A stretch of 64,000 bases of DNA from Streptomyces flavidovirens DSM 40150 (GCF_000429085.1 NZ_AUBE01000008.1:62001-126000); one strand, 5' to 3'; counted from the first letter of the stretch, positions 31,433 through 39,927 are shown. The notes: generated from the letters alone by a model not told the origin. Numbers and translations: made by a program.

Positions 31433-32770
31433 GTGACCAAGGCGACGGGGGGCCGGCGGCTGTTGCCGGCATCGGCGAGAGGTCTGCCGAGCGCGTTCTG
31501 GTGGATCTGGCTCAGCATCCTGGTCAACTGGACGGGCGGCTTCGTCGGCCCACTGCTCACCCTCTACATGACCTCGGAGCGGGGCTACTCGGCAGCGCAC
31601 GCCGGTGCCGTCATCTCGCTCATCGGACTGGGCGGCGTGCTGGGGACGATCGGCGGCGGCATCGCGGCCGACCGCTTCGGCCGCAGGACCACGCTGTTCG
31701 CCGCGCACTGCTGGACGGCGGTGTGCATGACCTCGCTCGGCCTGGTCCAGGCCGGCTGGGCGATAGCGGTCGCTGCTTTCGCGATGGGAGCCGGCGCCGC
31801 CGCCGCCCGCCCGGCCATGCAGGCGGCGCTGGCGGACGTCGTACCTCCCGAGGACAGACAGCGCGCCTTCGCTCTCAACTACTGGGCGCTGAATCTCGGT
31901 GTGGCGGTGTCCTCCGTACTGGCCGGAGTCATGGTTACCCACGGCTACGTGCTGGTCTTCGTCGCCGACGCCGCGGCCACAGCACTGTGCGCGGTCCTGG
32001 TCATGGCAAAGGTCCCGGAGACCCGGCCGCGCACAGCGCCAAAGGGAAGCCGGAGTGCGCAGGCGAGGCCACAACAGAAAGACGCCAACGGCGGCTCGGT
32101 ATGGAAGGACCCCCCGTTCCTCGCCTTCTGCTTCGCCGCCCTGCTCTTCGCCTGCGTGTTCCAGCAGGGGAGCACGATGCTGCCGATCGTGGTGGCACGG
32201 GACGGCCACGACCCGACAGTCTTCACCTGGCTGCACGCCCTCAACGGCGTACTCATCGTCACCCTGCAAGTGGCCCTGACACGGCTGGTCCGTGAGCGCT
32301 CCAGGGCCGGGACGCTGCTCGCCGCGTCGCTCCTGCTGGCCGTGGGATTCGGCCTGATGGCCTTCGCGGACGGCGTGGTCGCGTACGCCCTGTGTGTCGT
32401 GGTCTGGACGTTCGGCGAGATGCTGCAGGCACCGGCGGGCAGCTCGGTGGCTGCCGACCGTGCGCCGGAACGACTGCGCGGCCGATACCAGGGCCTGTAC
32501 GGGACGGCCTGGACCGCCGCCGCCTTCCTCGCACCGGCAGGCGGTGGTCTCCTGCTCGACTCCGGCGGCCCCGGCGTCCTGTGGGGCGTGTGTGCCGCCC
32601 TGGCCGTCGTCGCCGGTGTCATCTGGGCCTGGATCACAGGCCCGCTATCCAAGCTCGCACGCCACGAGTTCCGCTCGGGCGTGCGTGCCGGGAACGGTTC
32701 CCCGCCCCCGGCCGGCTCTCCCTGCCGGGAGAGTCATTCGAATACCGAGTTGAGAGGGCAGCCATCATGA
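31433..32770 (+). CDS. MFS exporter of the RiPP-like operon
   Basis: A 445-aa major-facilitator protein with about 12 hydrophobic segments. The loop GGIAADRFGRRTTLFAAH between helices 2 and 3 is the classic MFS signature of drug:H+ antiporters. GTG 31433 lies 6 nt after the oxygenase stop, and the 3' end overlaps the peptide gene by four bases (ATGA). It most likely exports the modified peptide and gives immunity. The C-terminal 25 residues are hydrophilic and Ser/Pro-rich. Confidence 0.9.
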   Translation: MTKATGGRRLLPASARGLPSAFWWIWLSILVNWTGGFVGPLLTLYMTSERGYSAAHAGAVISLIGLGGVLGTIGGGIAADRFGRRTTLFAAHCWTAVCMTSLGLVQAGWAIAVAAFAMGAGAAAARPAMQAALADVVPPEDRQRAFALNYWALNLGVAVSSVLAGVMVTHGYVLVFVADAAATALCAVLVMAKVPETRPRTAPKGSRSAQARPQQKDANGGSVWKDPPFLAFCFAALLFACVFQQGSTMLPIVVARDGHDPTVFTWLHALNGVLIVTLQVALTRLVRERSRAGTLLAASLLLAVGFGLMAFADGVVAYALCVVVWTFGEMLQAPAGSSVAADRAPERLRGRYQGLYGTAWTAAAFLAPAGGGLLLDSGGPGVLWGVCAALAVVAGVIWAWITGPLSKLARHEFRSGVRAGNGSPPPAGSPCRESHSNTELRGQPS

Positions 32771-32892
32771 ACGCTTTCGAGATGGAAGACCAGGACGAGC
32801 AGTTTGTTCTGAACAACTGCGTCTCCGCGTACCTCGCCGACGACAACGAGGAGTTCGTCGTCGACAACTGTGTAGCGGCGTACCTGTCCTAA
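32767..32892 (+). CDS. 41-aa precursor peptide with two tandem core repeats
   Basis: A 41-residue acidic peptide, easily missed because of its size. After a ten-residue leader (MNAFEMEDQD) come two copies of a 17-residue unit: EQFVLNNCVSAYL at 11-23 and EEFVVDNCVAAYL at 28-40, joined by ADDN. The shared pattern is E-x-F-V-x-x-N-C-V-x-A-Y-L. Five conserved residues (F, V, C, V, L) use different synonymous codons in the two copies, so the peptide sequence itself has been kept by selection. ATG 32767 overlaps the MFS stop, and its stop overlaps the YcaO start (TAATG). The single Cys per repeat is the natural YcaO target. I do not know this precursor family. Confidence 0.85.
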   Translation: MNAFEMEDQDEQFVLNNCVSAYLADDNEEFVVDNCVAAYLS

Positions 32893-34328
32893 TGACGGAA
32901 GAACGCCTTCGGGCGACCGGCCGGGGCACCTTCGCGGTGCCCCGGCCGGGCCCGGTCGCGACACCCGTACCGCCCGCACCCGAACTGCCCCTTGATGTCG
33001 TCACGCGCCTGCGAGTCTTCAGCGGGCCGGGGCCGACTCCCCCCACTCTCCGTCTGGCCGTCGCGGACATCGCGGACCACACACCGACCATGCCCTGGCA
33101 GGCGGACAGACAGGCGTTCGGCATGTCGTGGACCAGTCCGGGTCAGGCGAGCCGCGCCGCGGTGGGCGAAGCCGTCGAACGCTACTGCGGCACCTGCCCG
33201 CCGGACCCCGGAGCGCTGGTCCACGGCAGCCACCAGGAGCTGCTCCGCCGCGGCCTGAACGCCCTGGACCCGGCGCGGCTCACGCTCTACTCACCGGCCC
33301 AGTACGAGCGCCAGGGCTTCCCCTTCGCCCCGTTCCTGCCCGACACCCCGGTCCACTGGGTCCGCGGCATGTCCCTGACGCGAAATGCGGAGGTGTACGT
33401 CCCGGCATTCGCCACCTACACACTCTGGCGCCGTATGCCCCGTCGGCACGCGGAGGCACGGCACGCCTTCCCCGTGATCGGCGGCATAGCGGCCAGCACG
33501 GACCACGAACACGCGATCGTCTCCGGACTCGAAGAAGTAATCGAACGCGACACGGTTGCCGTGTGGTGGGCGAACGCCGTACCGCGGCCCCGCCTCCCCG
33601 TCACCGACTCCTTCCGCGAGCTCCTCGGCCCGGCGCTGGACGGGTTCGACGTCGATCTGACGTACCTGGAGAACCAGTTCGGCCTGCCCACGATCGGCGC
33701 GTACGTCCGCAGCAAGCCCGAAGGCTGGCTCACGATGGGCTTCGCGACACGGGCGGGAGGCGCACAGGCCGCGGCATCCAAGGCCCTGGCGGAGGCATTC
33801 TCCCTCCAGCTCACCTGCCGGACCCTGAACACCCCCGAAGCCCTCACACGCCTCGCCGACGGCTACCGCGACAGAAACAACCCACTGAAGCCGTGGCGCC
33901 CCGACTCCTCCTACCTGGACGCCTACCGCGCGGACGGCCGGGACGCCGTAGAACTCCTCTGCCACCAGCAGCTCTATCTCGACGAACGCGCCGCACAGCG
34001 CTCCCTCGCCTGGGCCGCCGCCGGACCGGACGGCACCTGGAACGACGTTCCCGCGCTACCGGACTCCTCACCCTCGCTGAGCACCCTGCGGGCACGGATC
34101 GAGGCCGCCGGACACGAGGTGCTGTACGTGGACCTGACGGCCCCCGAAGCCGAGGCCGCAGGGATGAAGGTCGTACGAGTCATCGTTCCCGGCACGGTCG
34201 GCACGGCGCCGGCCGCGTACCCCGCTCTCGGCGGAAGACGGATACAGGACGCCGCGGTACACCTGGGATGGCGCGGAACACCCCTGCCCGAGCACGAGTT
34301 GAATACCTTCCCCATCCCCCATTCCTGA
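32892..34328 (+). CDS. Stand-alone YcaO cyclodehydratase/thioamidating enzyme
   Basis: A 478-aa YcaO-domain protein. ATP/Mg-binding elements are visible as QASRAAVGEAVERYCG (about residues 84-99) and GLEEVIERDTVAVWW (about 213-227), with a GGAQAAASKALAEAFSLQ helix near 295. The tail NTFPIPHS recalls the proline-rich C-terminus that completes YcaO active sites. There is no fused or neighbouring E1-like/RRE partner and no TfuA, so it must find its peptide alone. It starts in the stop codon of the precursor gene. Azoline formation at Cys18 and Cys35 is the simplest prediction; thioamide or amidine formation is possible. Confidence 0.9.
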   Translation: MTEERLRATGRGTFAVPRPGPVATPVPPAPELPLDVVTRLRVFSGPGPTPPTLRLAVADIADHTPTMPWQADRQAFGMSWTSPGQASRAAVGEAVERYCGTCPPDPGALVHGSHQELLRRGLNALDPARLTLYSPAQYERQGFPFAPFLPDTPVHWVRGMSLTRNAEVYVPAFATYTLWRRMPRRHAEARHAFPVIGGIAASTDHEHAIVSGLEEVIERDTVAVWWANAVPRPRLPVTDSFRELLGPALDGFDVDLTYLENQFGLPTIGAYVRSKPEGWLTMGFATRAGGAQAAASKALAEAFSLQLTCRTLNTPEALTRLADGYRDRNNPLKPWRPDSSYLDAYRADGRDAVELLCHQQLYLDERAAQRSLAWAAAGPDGTWNDVPALPDSSPSLSTLRARIEAAGHEVLYVDLTAPEAEAAGMKVVRVIVPGTVGTAPAAYPALGGRRIQDAAVHLGWRGTPLPEHELNTFPIPHS

Positions 34329-34372
34329 AGCCAACCGCGTTACGGACCACAGCGGCTGCACCGCGACGGGAA

Positions 34373-34425
34373 GGGCTCGCCCGCGGCGCGGCGGGCATTC
34401 CACCTGCCACGCCGCGGGCGAGCCC
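34373..34425. terminator. Strong terminator between YcaO and VOC genes
   Basis: A perfect 16-bp stem (GGGCTCGCCCGCGGCG / CGCCGCGGGCGAGCCC); inner GGCGGG/CCTGCC pairing can extend it. It lies 45 nt after the YcaO stop between convergent genes and can serve both strands. Confidence 0.9.
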
Positions 34426-34470
34426 GACCATCACCGACTGCCGCGACTTGGTGACTACGGCTGAGCTGCG

Positions 34471-34932
34471 TCAGTCCAGGCAGAACTCGTTGCCTTCGAG
34501 GTCGGCCATCACGATGTGGCCGACGCCCAGCGGAGGAGTGGGCTCCTGCCGACGTAACCGCGTCGCTCCCAGCGCGAGGAGCCGCTCGCACTCGGCCTCC
34601 AGCGCCGCCATCCGCTCGTCGCCCTCCAGCCCCGGAGCCGCACGGACGTCGATGTGGACGCGGTTCTTGGCGACCTTGTCCTCCGGTACCTGCCGGAAGA
34701 ACAACCGTGGACCGTTCCCCTTCGGGTCCTCGATGGCCGACCTCGTGTTGCGCTGCTCCTCCGGTACGCCGGCCTCCGCGAGGAAGTCGTCCCACGCGGC
34801 CAGCGGGTCGGCGCCCTCGGGCAGGTCGACACCGGGCGGGCCGGGGTGGACGTAACCCAGTACATCGCGCCAGAAGGACGACAGTGCCCGCGGGTCGTGG
34901 GCGTCGAAGGTGATCTGGAGTTCATCGCTCAT
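34471..34932 (-). CDS. VOC (glyoxalase/bleomycin-resistance fold) protein
   Basis: A 153-aa protein starting at ATG 34932 with GGAG upstream. LQITFDAHDPRALSSFWRDVLGY at the start, NRVHIDVRA in the middle and IVMADLEGNEFCLD at the end are the paired beta-alpha-beta modules of VOC proteins, with His and Glu as likely metal ligands. Such proteins act as isomerases or dioxygenases, or bind and sequester antibiotics. It is convergent with the YcaO operon and shares its terminator. Its link to that operon is not established. Confidence 0.85.
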   Translation of the reverse strand: MSDELQITFDAHDPRALSSFWRDVLGYVHPGPPGVDLPEGADPLAAWDDFLAEAGVPEEQRNTRSAIEDPKGNGPRLFFRQVPEDKVAKNRVHIDVRAAPGLEGDERMAALEAECERLLALGATRLRRQEPTPPLGVGHIVMADLEGNEFCLD

Positions 34933-35101
34933 CGGGTTGCTCCGTTCGCAGTGGATATCGTGTGTGCGGATACCCGGTCGCGCAGCAGGCAGACCTCGAA
35001 GTTGTCGCATCGCCGACTGGATGAGAGTGGGAGTCGGCGTTGCCTGGGAGCGCTAGCATCGATGCGCCGCTGATGTCCGATCGAGAAGGCGATTCCACGC
35101 T

Positions 35102-35524
35102 ATGGCCGATGACGCTTACCTGTTCCTTCTTCCTGACCGGCATCCTCGGCTGGGAGCAGCCCTGGCCGCCGTCGGCGCCCTGGAGTGCGCGGAAACACCA
35201 GCCGTGCGCGGCTGGCTGCAGGCCCACGACGTCTCGGCCTCCTCTGAGCAGGTCCGGATCCTTCCCGCCGAGGCGGAGGCGTTCATCCCTGAGGACGCGG
35301 AGCGCCTGCCTGTGCCGTTGGGCGAGGAGGAAGCGCTGCGGGTCCAGCAGGAGTGCGCGCCTCAGTCCATCACGGACATGGAAAGTGAACTCTTGGAATT
35401 CCGAGAGAAGACTCAGGACTGGGAGGCTCTCGTACACCGGGCACTGACCGCGGGGGTTCCCGCACCGCGCATCGTCCAGTTGACCGGCCTGGACCCCCAG
35501 GACATCGGCCGACTCACCGTCTGA
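35102..35524 (+). CDS. Hypothetical protein, 140 aa
   Basis: A soluble 140-residue protein with no family I recognise. Residues 1-80 are Ala/Glu-rich with short hydrophobic strands. The C-terminal 40 residues (ALVHRALTAGVPAPRIVQLTGLDPQDIGRLTV) look like a small helix-turn-helix of the kind seen at the ends of Streptomyces plasmid- and phage-related proteins. ATG 35102 lacks a strong ribosome site. The codon pattern is normal for the genome, so it is probably expressed. Function unknown. Confidence 0.55.
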   Translation: MADDAYLFLLPDRHPRLGAALAAVGALECAETPAVRGWLQAHDVSASSEQVRILPAEAEAFIPEDAERLPVPLGEEEALRVQQECAPQSITDMESELLEFREKTQDWEALVHRALTAGVPAPRIVQLTGLDPQDIGRLTV

Positions 35525-35568
35525 AGGTAGCCCAATAGAGCGCCCGTCGTGTTGAGCAGGACATCGTC

Positions 35569-35860
35569 GCGACGTGGGTTTACTGCTTCGACGCGGCCGG
35601 CAACCTCACCTCCCAGTCCGACACCGGCACCTGCCGGCTCCGGTTCGACGTTCCCAGCTCACGTCACTGACCGTCGGCGGCAAGGACGTACGACGGGCAG
35701 TACGGGTCCACGGACCGGAGTGAGCGGATCAAGCTCGGCGACACCTTTTTCCACTACGGGCCGCTCGGCCTGTCGGCCAAGAGCACGGCGGGTATGGACA
35801 TGGGATTCAACCGGGAGCCCAGGGGCACCCTGAACTCCATGACGGCCGGGGGGCAAGAGT
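35569..35860 (+). pseudogene. RHS-repeat protein remnant
   Basis: Two separated fragments of an RHS/YD-repeat protein. The first (35569-35670) reads VYCFDAAGNLTSQSDTGTC and stops at TGA 35668. The second (from 35686, a different frame) reads YDGQYGSTDRSERIKLG, then FHYGPLGL, then a GFNREPRGTLNSMTAGG segment, both typical of the RHS core. No start codon, toxin tip or full barrel remains. The fragments fill most of the 379-bp space before the small membrane proteins, which could once have been linked to the toxin system. Confidence 0.7.
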
Positions 35861-35903
35861 TGTCCATCGGTACAACCCCGGTGGTGGTGAGAGGAGACAT
35901 AGG

Positions 35904-36116
35904 GTGCGTCAGGTCGGAGTATCCCTACGGCGCCAAGCCCTGGCCAAGCGGTTGTTGATCACCACCCATGTCTTCGGTGTGCTCGGCGTCGCGTTCTCAG
36001 CCGCGCTACTGATCATGGGCATGATCGCTGGCGGACTGACTGTTCTCGCTATGACCGTCCTCTTCTGGGGCGGCACGGTCGTGAGCGCACGAGCCAGGGC
36101 AAAAAGGCAGGTGTAG
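35904..36116 (+). CDS. Small two-helix membrane protein (paralogue 1)
   Basis: A 70-residue protein with two hydrophobic helices (THVFGVLGVAFSAALLIMGMI and GGLTVLAMTVLFWGGTVV) and a basic C-terminal tail (ARARAKRQV). It resembles the gene 140 bp downstream in length, helix layout and the FWGG/AWGG motif, so the two are tandem paralogues. It starts at GTG 35904 within the decaying RHS frame. Immunity-type proteins of RHS loci are often small membrane proteins, but this role is speculative here. Confidence 0.6.
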   Translation: MRQVGVSLRRQALAKRLLITTHVFGVLGVAFSAALLIMGMIAGGLTVLAMTVLFWGGTVVSARARAKRQV

Positions 36117-36120
36117 AACG

Positions 36121-36160
36121 CGGTAGGGGCGGCTCCTGTAGGTAGGCGCCACCCCTACCG
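36121..36160 (+). terminator. Hairpin after small membrane protein 1
   Basis: CGGTAGGGG (36121-36129) pairs with CCCCTACCG (36152-36160), and GGC/GCC extend the stem past one mismatch. It begins 5 nt after the stop. Confidence 0.65.
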
Positions 36161-36255
36161 ACTTCCCAGTTGCGGCGGCGGGGCCACTCGGCCTGGCGCC
36201 GCAACGGCACGCGTAACCGTCGCGTTCACCGGCTGAAGCATGAGTGGAGATCAGG

Positions 36256-36465
36256 ATGAACCGTCTGGGATGGACCGTTGAACAGCAAGCCGGGATCAAG
36301 CGCTACTTCGCGTTCGCTTCGTTCTTCACGCTTCTTGGGGTGATCCTCTCCGTGGTGCTGATCGCCATGGGAAACAAGGGGGGATGGGTCCTGCTTGCAA
36401 TCGTTGTCATCGCTTGGGGTGGCGGGTATCTGTTCCTCAACAGCACACGAAAGAGCCAGCCGTAG
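36256..36465 (+). CDS. Small two-helix membrane protein (paralogue 2)
   Basis: A 69-residue protein with helices FAFASFFTLLGVILSVVLIA and GGWVLLAIVVIAWGGGYLF and a short basic tail. It shares length, spacing and the WGG motif with the gene at 35904. ATG 36256 follows GAGATCAGG. An imperfect hairpin (GCAGGGT / ACCCCTGC, about 36467-36488) lies between it and the convergent anti-sigma kinase gene. Function unknown. Confidence 0.6.
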   Translation: MNRLGWTVEQQAGIKRYFAFASFFTLLGVILSVVLIAMGNKGGWVLLAIVVIAWGGGYLFLNSTRKSQP

Positions 36466-36498
36466 CGCAGGGTGGATAAACCCCTGCCTTAGAGGAGG

Positions 36499-36909
36499 TC
36501 AGCGGGGCAAGGTGGCGAGGATGACCTTGCCGCCCTTGGGTTTGGTGTGAACCGAGACGGTTCGGGCCAGTCGCTGGACCATGGGCCAGCCGAAGCCTCC
36601 CGTCTGGCCGGTCAGGTCAGGTGTACGGTCCTGAGGATGAGCCGGGCTGGGGTCTTCGACCCGGACCTGAAGGGTCCGGCGGTCAGCGGTGAGGCGCAAG
36701 GCGGTCACGCCGCCCGCGTGTCGCAGGGCGTTGGTGACCAGCTCCGAGACCAGGAGGAACAAATTCTCCTCGGTGTACGCCGGCGGGGCAGGTTGCAGGG
36801 TCGCGAGGAACGCCGCAGCTGTGTCCCGCGCTTGTGCCGCACGCAGCGGTCGGCAGGTGAATCGCATCTGCGGAATGGCGGTGCCTTCACCCACAGTCTG
36901 CTCGTACAC
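36499..36909 (-). CDS. Anti-sigma-factor-type serine kinase (HATPase_c_2)
   Basis: A 136-aa single-domain GHKL ATPase. The N-box is LLVSELVTNALRHAGG (about 52-67), the G1-like VEDPSP replaces DxGxG, and GGFGWPMVQRLA is the G2 element. This is the RsbW/SpoIIAB-like family abundant in Streptomyces. These proteins bind sigma factors or phosphorylate STAS antagonists. Three other members of the partner-switching families lie within 9 kb. No sigma factor gene is adjacent. Confidence 0.85.
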   Translation of the reverse strand: MYEQTVGEGTAIPQMRFTCRPLRAAQARDTAAAFLATLQPAPPAYTEENLFLLVSELVTNALRHAGGVTALRLTADRRTLQVRVEDPSPAHPQDRTPDLTGQTGGFGWPMVQRLARTVSVHTKPKGGKVILATLPR

Positions 36910-37099
36910 GTGGTTTCACCCCATCAAGTCGGTACTCCTCGTGCGGCTCGCGCTGCCTGTGGTGAGTTCGCCTACCCAGGTGTGGGATGGAAACGCATGG
37001 AGTGATGACAGAACAGCCACGTGCGTCTCATGAGCTCCGCACGAGGCGGGGACCAGACAACGAGACTGGTGGCCCCCGTCTCACGTGTGGTCAGGCCGC

Positions 37100-37741
37100 T
37101 CAGCCGCTGGTCTGCGTCCGGCCGCCCGTGCGCTGCGCCGGGACGCTTCCTGAGCGCCGTGAAATCGGCTGACGCGTCAGCGCTTTGCTCGCACCTTCAT
37201 CCTGGGGCTGCGCCCTGAGCAACTCTTCGAAGAGCAGCCGGCCCGCCACCATGGCCTGGCGCATCTTCTCGGCTTCGGCCTCTCCGGAGGCGGCTTTCTG
37301 CGCCGCCTTGTGCAGTTGCCGGCTGCCGTCCACGCGGTGCGGGTGATGGACGGACAGCGCCTCGACTTGCAGCGCGTGTGACTCGGCAGGGTAGCCCCGC
37401 TCGGCTGCCAGGTGCGTCAGCAAGCGATTGGCCTTCGCGACGGCCGCGCCGGGGCAGTCGACGAACTGCTCCTGCAAGCCGGCCCACTGGGCGGCGTACT
37501 GCTCCCGAGCCGGTACTGTCAGACCCTGAATGCGGAGCCTGCCGAACCGGCGTACTCGGGTGTTCAGTTCACGTGCTGCCGCTTTGTCGTCACCATGGTG
37601 CTGGGCGGCGACCCGGTCGAACTCCGGCCCGAACCGGGCCCTCAGGCTGCTGGAGCGTGACTGTGTCACTGGTGGGACGAGCACGAGTGCGGTCATGATC
37701 GCTACCACCGCACCGAGGATGATGCCGATACCCACGGACAT
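37100..37741 (-). CDS. Hypothetical membrane-anchored protein
   Basis: A 213-residue protein with one N-terminal transmembrane helix (MSVGIGIILGAVVAIMTALVLV) and a long helical, charged cytoplasmic part containing RFGPEFDRVAAQHHGDDKAAARELNTR. This resembles Streptomyces proteins described as secreted or membrane hypothetical with an RFGPEYDRTV motif. GGAGAAGGG precedes ATG 37741. The C-terminal 25 residues are basic and disordered. Function unknown; it may belong to a stress-response group given the neighbours. Confidence 0.7.
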   Translation of the reverse strand: MSVGIGIILGAVVAIMTALVLVPPVTQSRSSSLRARFGPEFDRVAAQHHGDDKAAARELNTRVRRFGRLRIQGLTVPAREQYAAQWAGLQEQFVDCPGAAVAKANRLLTHLAAERGYPAESHALQVEALSVHHPHRVDGSRQLHKAAQKAASGEAEAEKMRQAMVAGRLLFEELLRAQPQDEGASKALTRQPISRRSGSVPAQRTGGRTQTSG

Positions 37742-37885
37742 GGATCCCGCCCTTCTCCGAGGCTCGCTTACGACCTTCCGCTACCCAGTGTTACCTGAAA
37801 CCCGGTCAGCAAACACGACTCGTAATCGGGCGAGTGGCTCCTGGCAGGCGAGTGCCGCTCGGGACAGGGCGTCCGTAATCCGCGG

Positions 37886-38236
37886 TCAGCCTCGGGCGGC
37901 AGCCTCTCGGCAGTCACGGATGATGAAGACGTGGTCCAGGCCGAGTACGTACAGCAGGCGCTCCACGAGCGCGGAGGGCGCCGCGATACGCAATCGGTCT
38001 CCCAGCCTGAGACGTGCTTGGAGGAGCACGTTTATCAGCGCCGTGTCGGCGAACCGTACGGCCGACAGGTCCACCACGACCGGGGCTTCTCCCGGCCGCG
38101 CTGCCAGGGTGGCAAGTGCATGGCGCAGGGGTTCGACGGTCTCCAGATCTACTTCGCCCCTGAGGGCAAGTAGGGAAGCGTGTTCTCCGTCCTGGCTGAC
38201 GAGGTGCATTGCCTGATCGGTGCTACGAGTGTGCAC
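37886..38236 (-). CDS. STAS-domain anti-sigma factor antagonist
   Basis: A 116-residue single STAS domain: LLALRGEVDLETVEPLRHAL, VVVDLSAVRFADTALINVLLQA and IAAPSALVERLLYVLGLD. In RsbV/SpoIIAA proteins a serine in the DSSG-type loop is phosphorylated; here the loop reads FADTAL, so threonine is the possible phospho-acceptor. GTG 38236 has GAGGGG 6 nt upstream, better than the upstream ATGs. It is divergent from the stressosome operon and likely part of the same partner-switching network. Confidence 0.85.
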   Translation of the reverse strand: MHTRSTDQAMHLVSQDGEHASLLALRGEVDLETVEPLRHALATLAARPGEAPVVVDLSAVRFADTALINVLLQARLRLGDRLRIAAPSALVERLLYVLGLDHVFIIRDCREAAARG

Positions 38237-38644
38237 AACTGGCCCCTCGGATCGTGGCAGCAAAAGCCGGCCGAGGCCCCACGCGGGGTGTTCATGGCCC
38301 TTCTTCAGAGCTCGGGAGACCTCCTCGCCATGGAGGGCGTCGTTAGTCGGCTTCCATGGCAAGCACTATCACCGTACGGCGATAGTTTCCATCTGGCAAA
38401 TATCCCTGCGGGGTCGTTGAGCGTAGGGCTCGTTGCATCTTTGCCCTGACCGCCGCGGGCCCCTTTCGCCGTCGCGTGGGGGAGGTGTGAAGGGGGGCCT
38501 GGGGCTTTCCCCTGCTGGGGCGAGCATGCTTATATTTGCCACAGGGAAACAGTTTGGGTGATCGGGTGTGCCCTGGCTTCCAGCACGGGCGGTCCGCCAC
38601 GGCGCCCGTCGTACCTGGTCAGCTTCTTCGAAGGGACTTACGAG

Positions 38645-39520
38645 TTGAGTAGCAGTGAGGCCGTCATTCGGCAGCGCGTGACGAAGGCGCTGCACGGGCG
38701 TGCTGACGAGATCTCTGATCGCTGGGTGGAGCTCCAGCAGAGTCAGGCGGAGCTGGGGACGGACATCGCCGAGCGCGAGCTGCGTGAAGAGGCGGACGCC
38801 CTGGTCGCCGCTCTGGTCGCCGGGATGGACAGTTCCCTCCCGGTGGGCAGAATCGTGAACTCCCACAGCGATCTCAAGCGGGCGGTCAGCGATTTCTCAC
38901 TGCGCCGGGCCCGGGTGGGCGCGACGCCCACCGCCACATCCCTGGCGGTCCTCTCCCTCAAGGAGGCGGTGCTCGAAGCCGTGCGGCGGAGCACCGACGA
39001 GCCGGAGGAGCTCTTCCCCGCCGCTCTGCTGATCAACCGGCTGCTGGACGCGGCGGGTGCCCTGTCGTTCGACACCTATGTCGAAGGGCGGGAGGAGATC
39101 ATCCGCCGGCAGAGCCGGCAACTGCTGGAGCTGTCGACGCCCGTTGTACGCCTGTGGCAGCAGGTCCTCGCTGTCCCGCTGATCGGCACTCTCGACACTG
39201 CCCGTACCCAGGTCGTCATGGAGAGCCTGCTCCAGGCAATCCAGGACCACGAGGCGCTGGTCGCCATCATCGACATCACCGGCGTACCGACAGTGGACAC
39301 CGCTGTCGCGCAGCATCTGATGCAGACCGTCAACGCGGTGCGGCTGATGGGGGCGGACTGTGTCATCAGTGGCATCCGCCCGCCGATCGCGCAGACCATC
39401 GCCCAACTGGGCATCGATCTGTCGAAGATCCTTACGCGAGCCACCCTCGCCGACGCACTCTCCGAGGCGATCAAACTCACCGGTGGCACCGCGCCCGTGA
39501 CGCATGGGTCGGCGTATTGA
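38645..39520 (+). CDS. rsbR: RsbR-type stressosome protein
   Basis: About 291 aa when started at TTG 38645, 8 nt after AAGGGA; GTG 38558 would add 29 residues. The N-terminal half is a helical non-heme-globin-like RsbR_N sensor. The C-terminal STAS domain carries the phospho-acceptor region DITGVPTVDTAVAQHLM. RsbR forms the stressosome with RsbS and is phosphorylated by RsbT. Its TGA overlaps the rsbS ATG. The order R-S-T-X-like-U-like is a complete upstream stress-sensing module. Confidence 0.9.
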   Translation: MSSSEAVIRQRVTKALHGRADEISDRWVELQQSQAELGTDIAERELREEADALVAALVAGMDSSLPVGRIVNSHSDLKRAVSDFSLRRARVGATPTATSLAVLSLKEAVLEAVRRSTDEPEELFPAALLINRLLDAAGALSFDTYVEGREEIIRRQSRQLLELSTPVVRLWQQVLAVPLIGTLDTARTQVVMESLLQAIQDHEALVAIIDITGVPTVDTAVAQHLMQTVNAVRLMGADCVISGIRPPIAQTIAQLGIDLSKILTRATLADALSEAIKLTGGTAPVTHGSAY

Positions 39521-39927
39521 TGGCGGGCCGTCCGACAACAGGTGTGCCCATACTGCGGCTCGGCGACGTGCTGGTCACCGGACTGCTCAACGAACTCGAC
39601 GACAAGACAGCCCTGGCCTTCACAGATGAGCTCACCGAACGCATCTCGGCAGAGAGCATCCGAGGGGTACTTATCGACGTCTCACGGCTTGAGATCATCG
39701 ATTCCTTTGTGGCGCGTACATTGATGGAACTCACCACCATGGCACGGCTGCTGGGTGCGCGGGTGATCGTGGCGGGCATGCGGCCTCCGGTGGCCATCAC
39801 CCTGGTCGAACTGGGCGTCGAACTGGTCGGTGTGGAGACCGCGCTGGACGCGGAACGTGGCATGGCCGCCCTTGGCTGGCGTCAAGGTCCGGCCCCCGGA
39901 GGGGTACGACGTGACACAACTCGCTAA
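39520..39927 (+). CDS. rsbS: RsbS-type stressosome scaffold (STAS)
   Basis: A 135-residue single STAS protein: VPILRLGDVLVTGLLNELDD, then LIDVSRLEIIDSFVARTLMEL with the conserved serine phosphorylated by RsbT, then VAGMRPPVAITLVELG. It starts in the rsbR stop (TGATG) and overlaps the next gene by 17 nt. It sequesters RsbT until stress. Confidence 0.92.
   Translation: MAGRPTTGVPILRLGDVLVTGLLNELDDKTALAFTDELTERISAESIRGVLIDVSRLEIIDSFVARTLMELTTMARLLGARVIVAGMRPPVAITLVELGVELVGVETALDAERGMAALGWRQGPAPGGVRRDTTR

Noticed and set aside
32767..32892. Reading the 41-aa peptide as a lanthipeptide or lasso precursor
   Set aside because: No LanM/LanB/LanC, B/C protease or cyclase genes are nearby; the adjoining modification genes are YcaO and JmjC.
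35569..35860. A functional RHS toxin gene
   Set aside because: Only two short fragments in different frames with a stop codon and no start.
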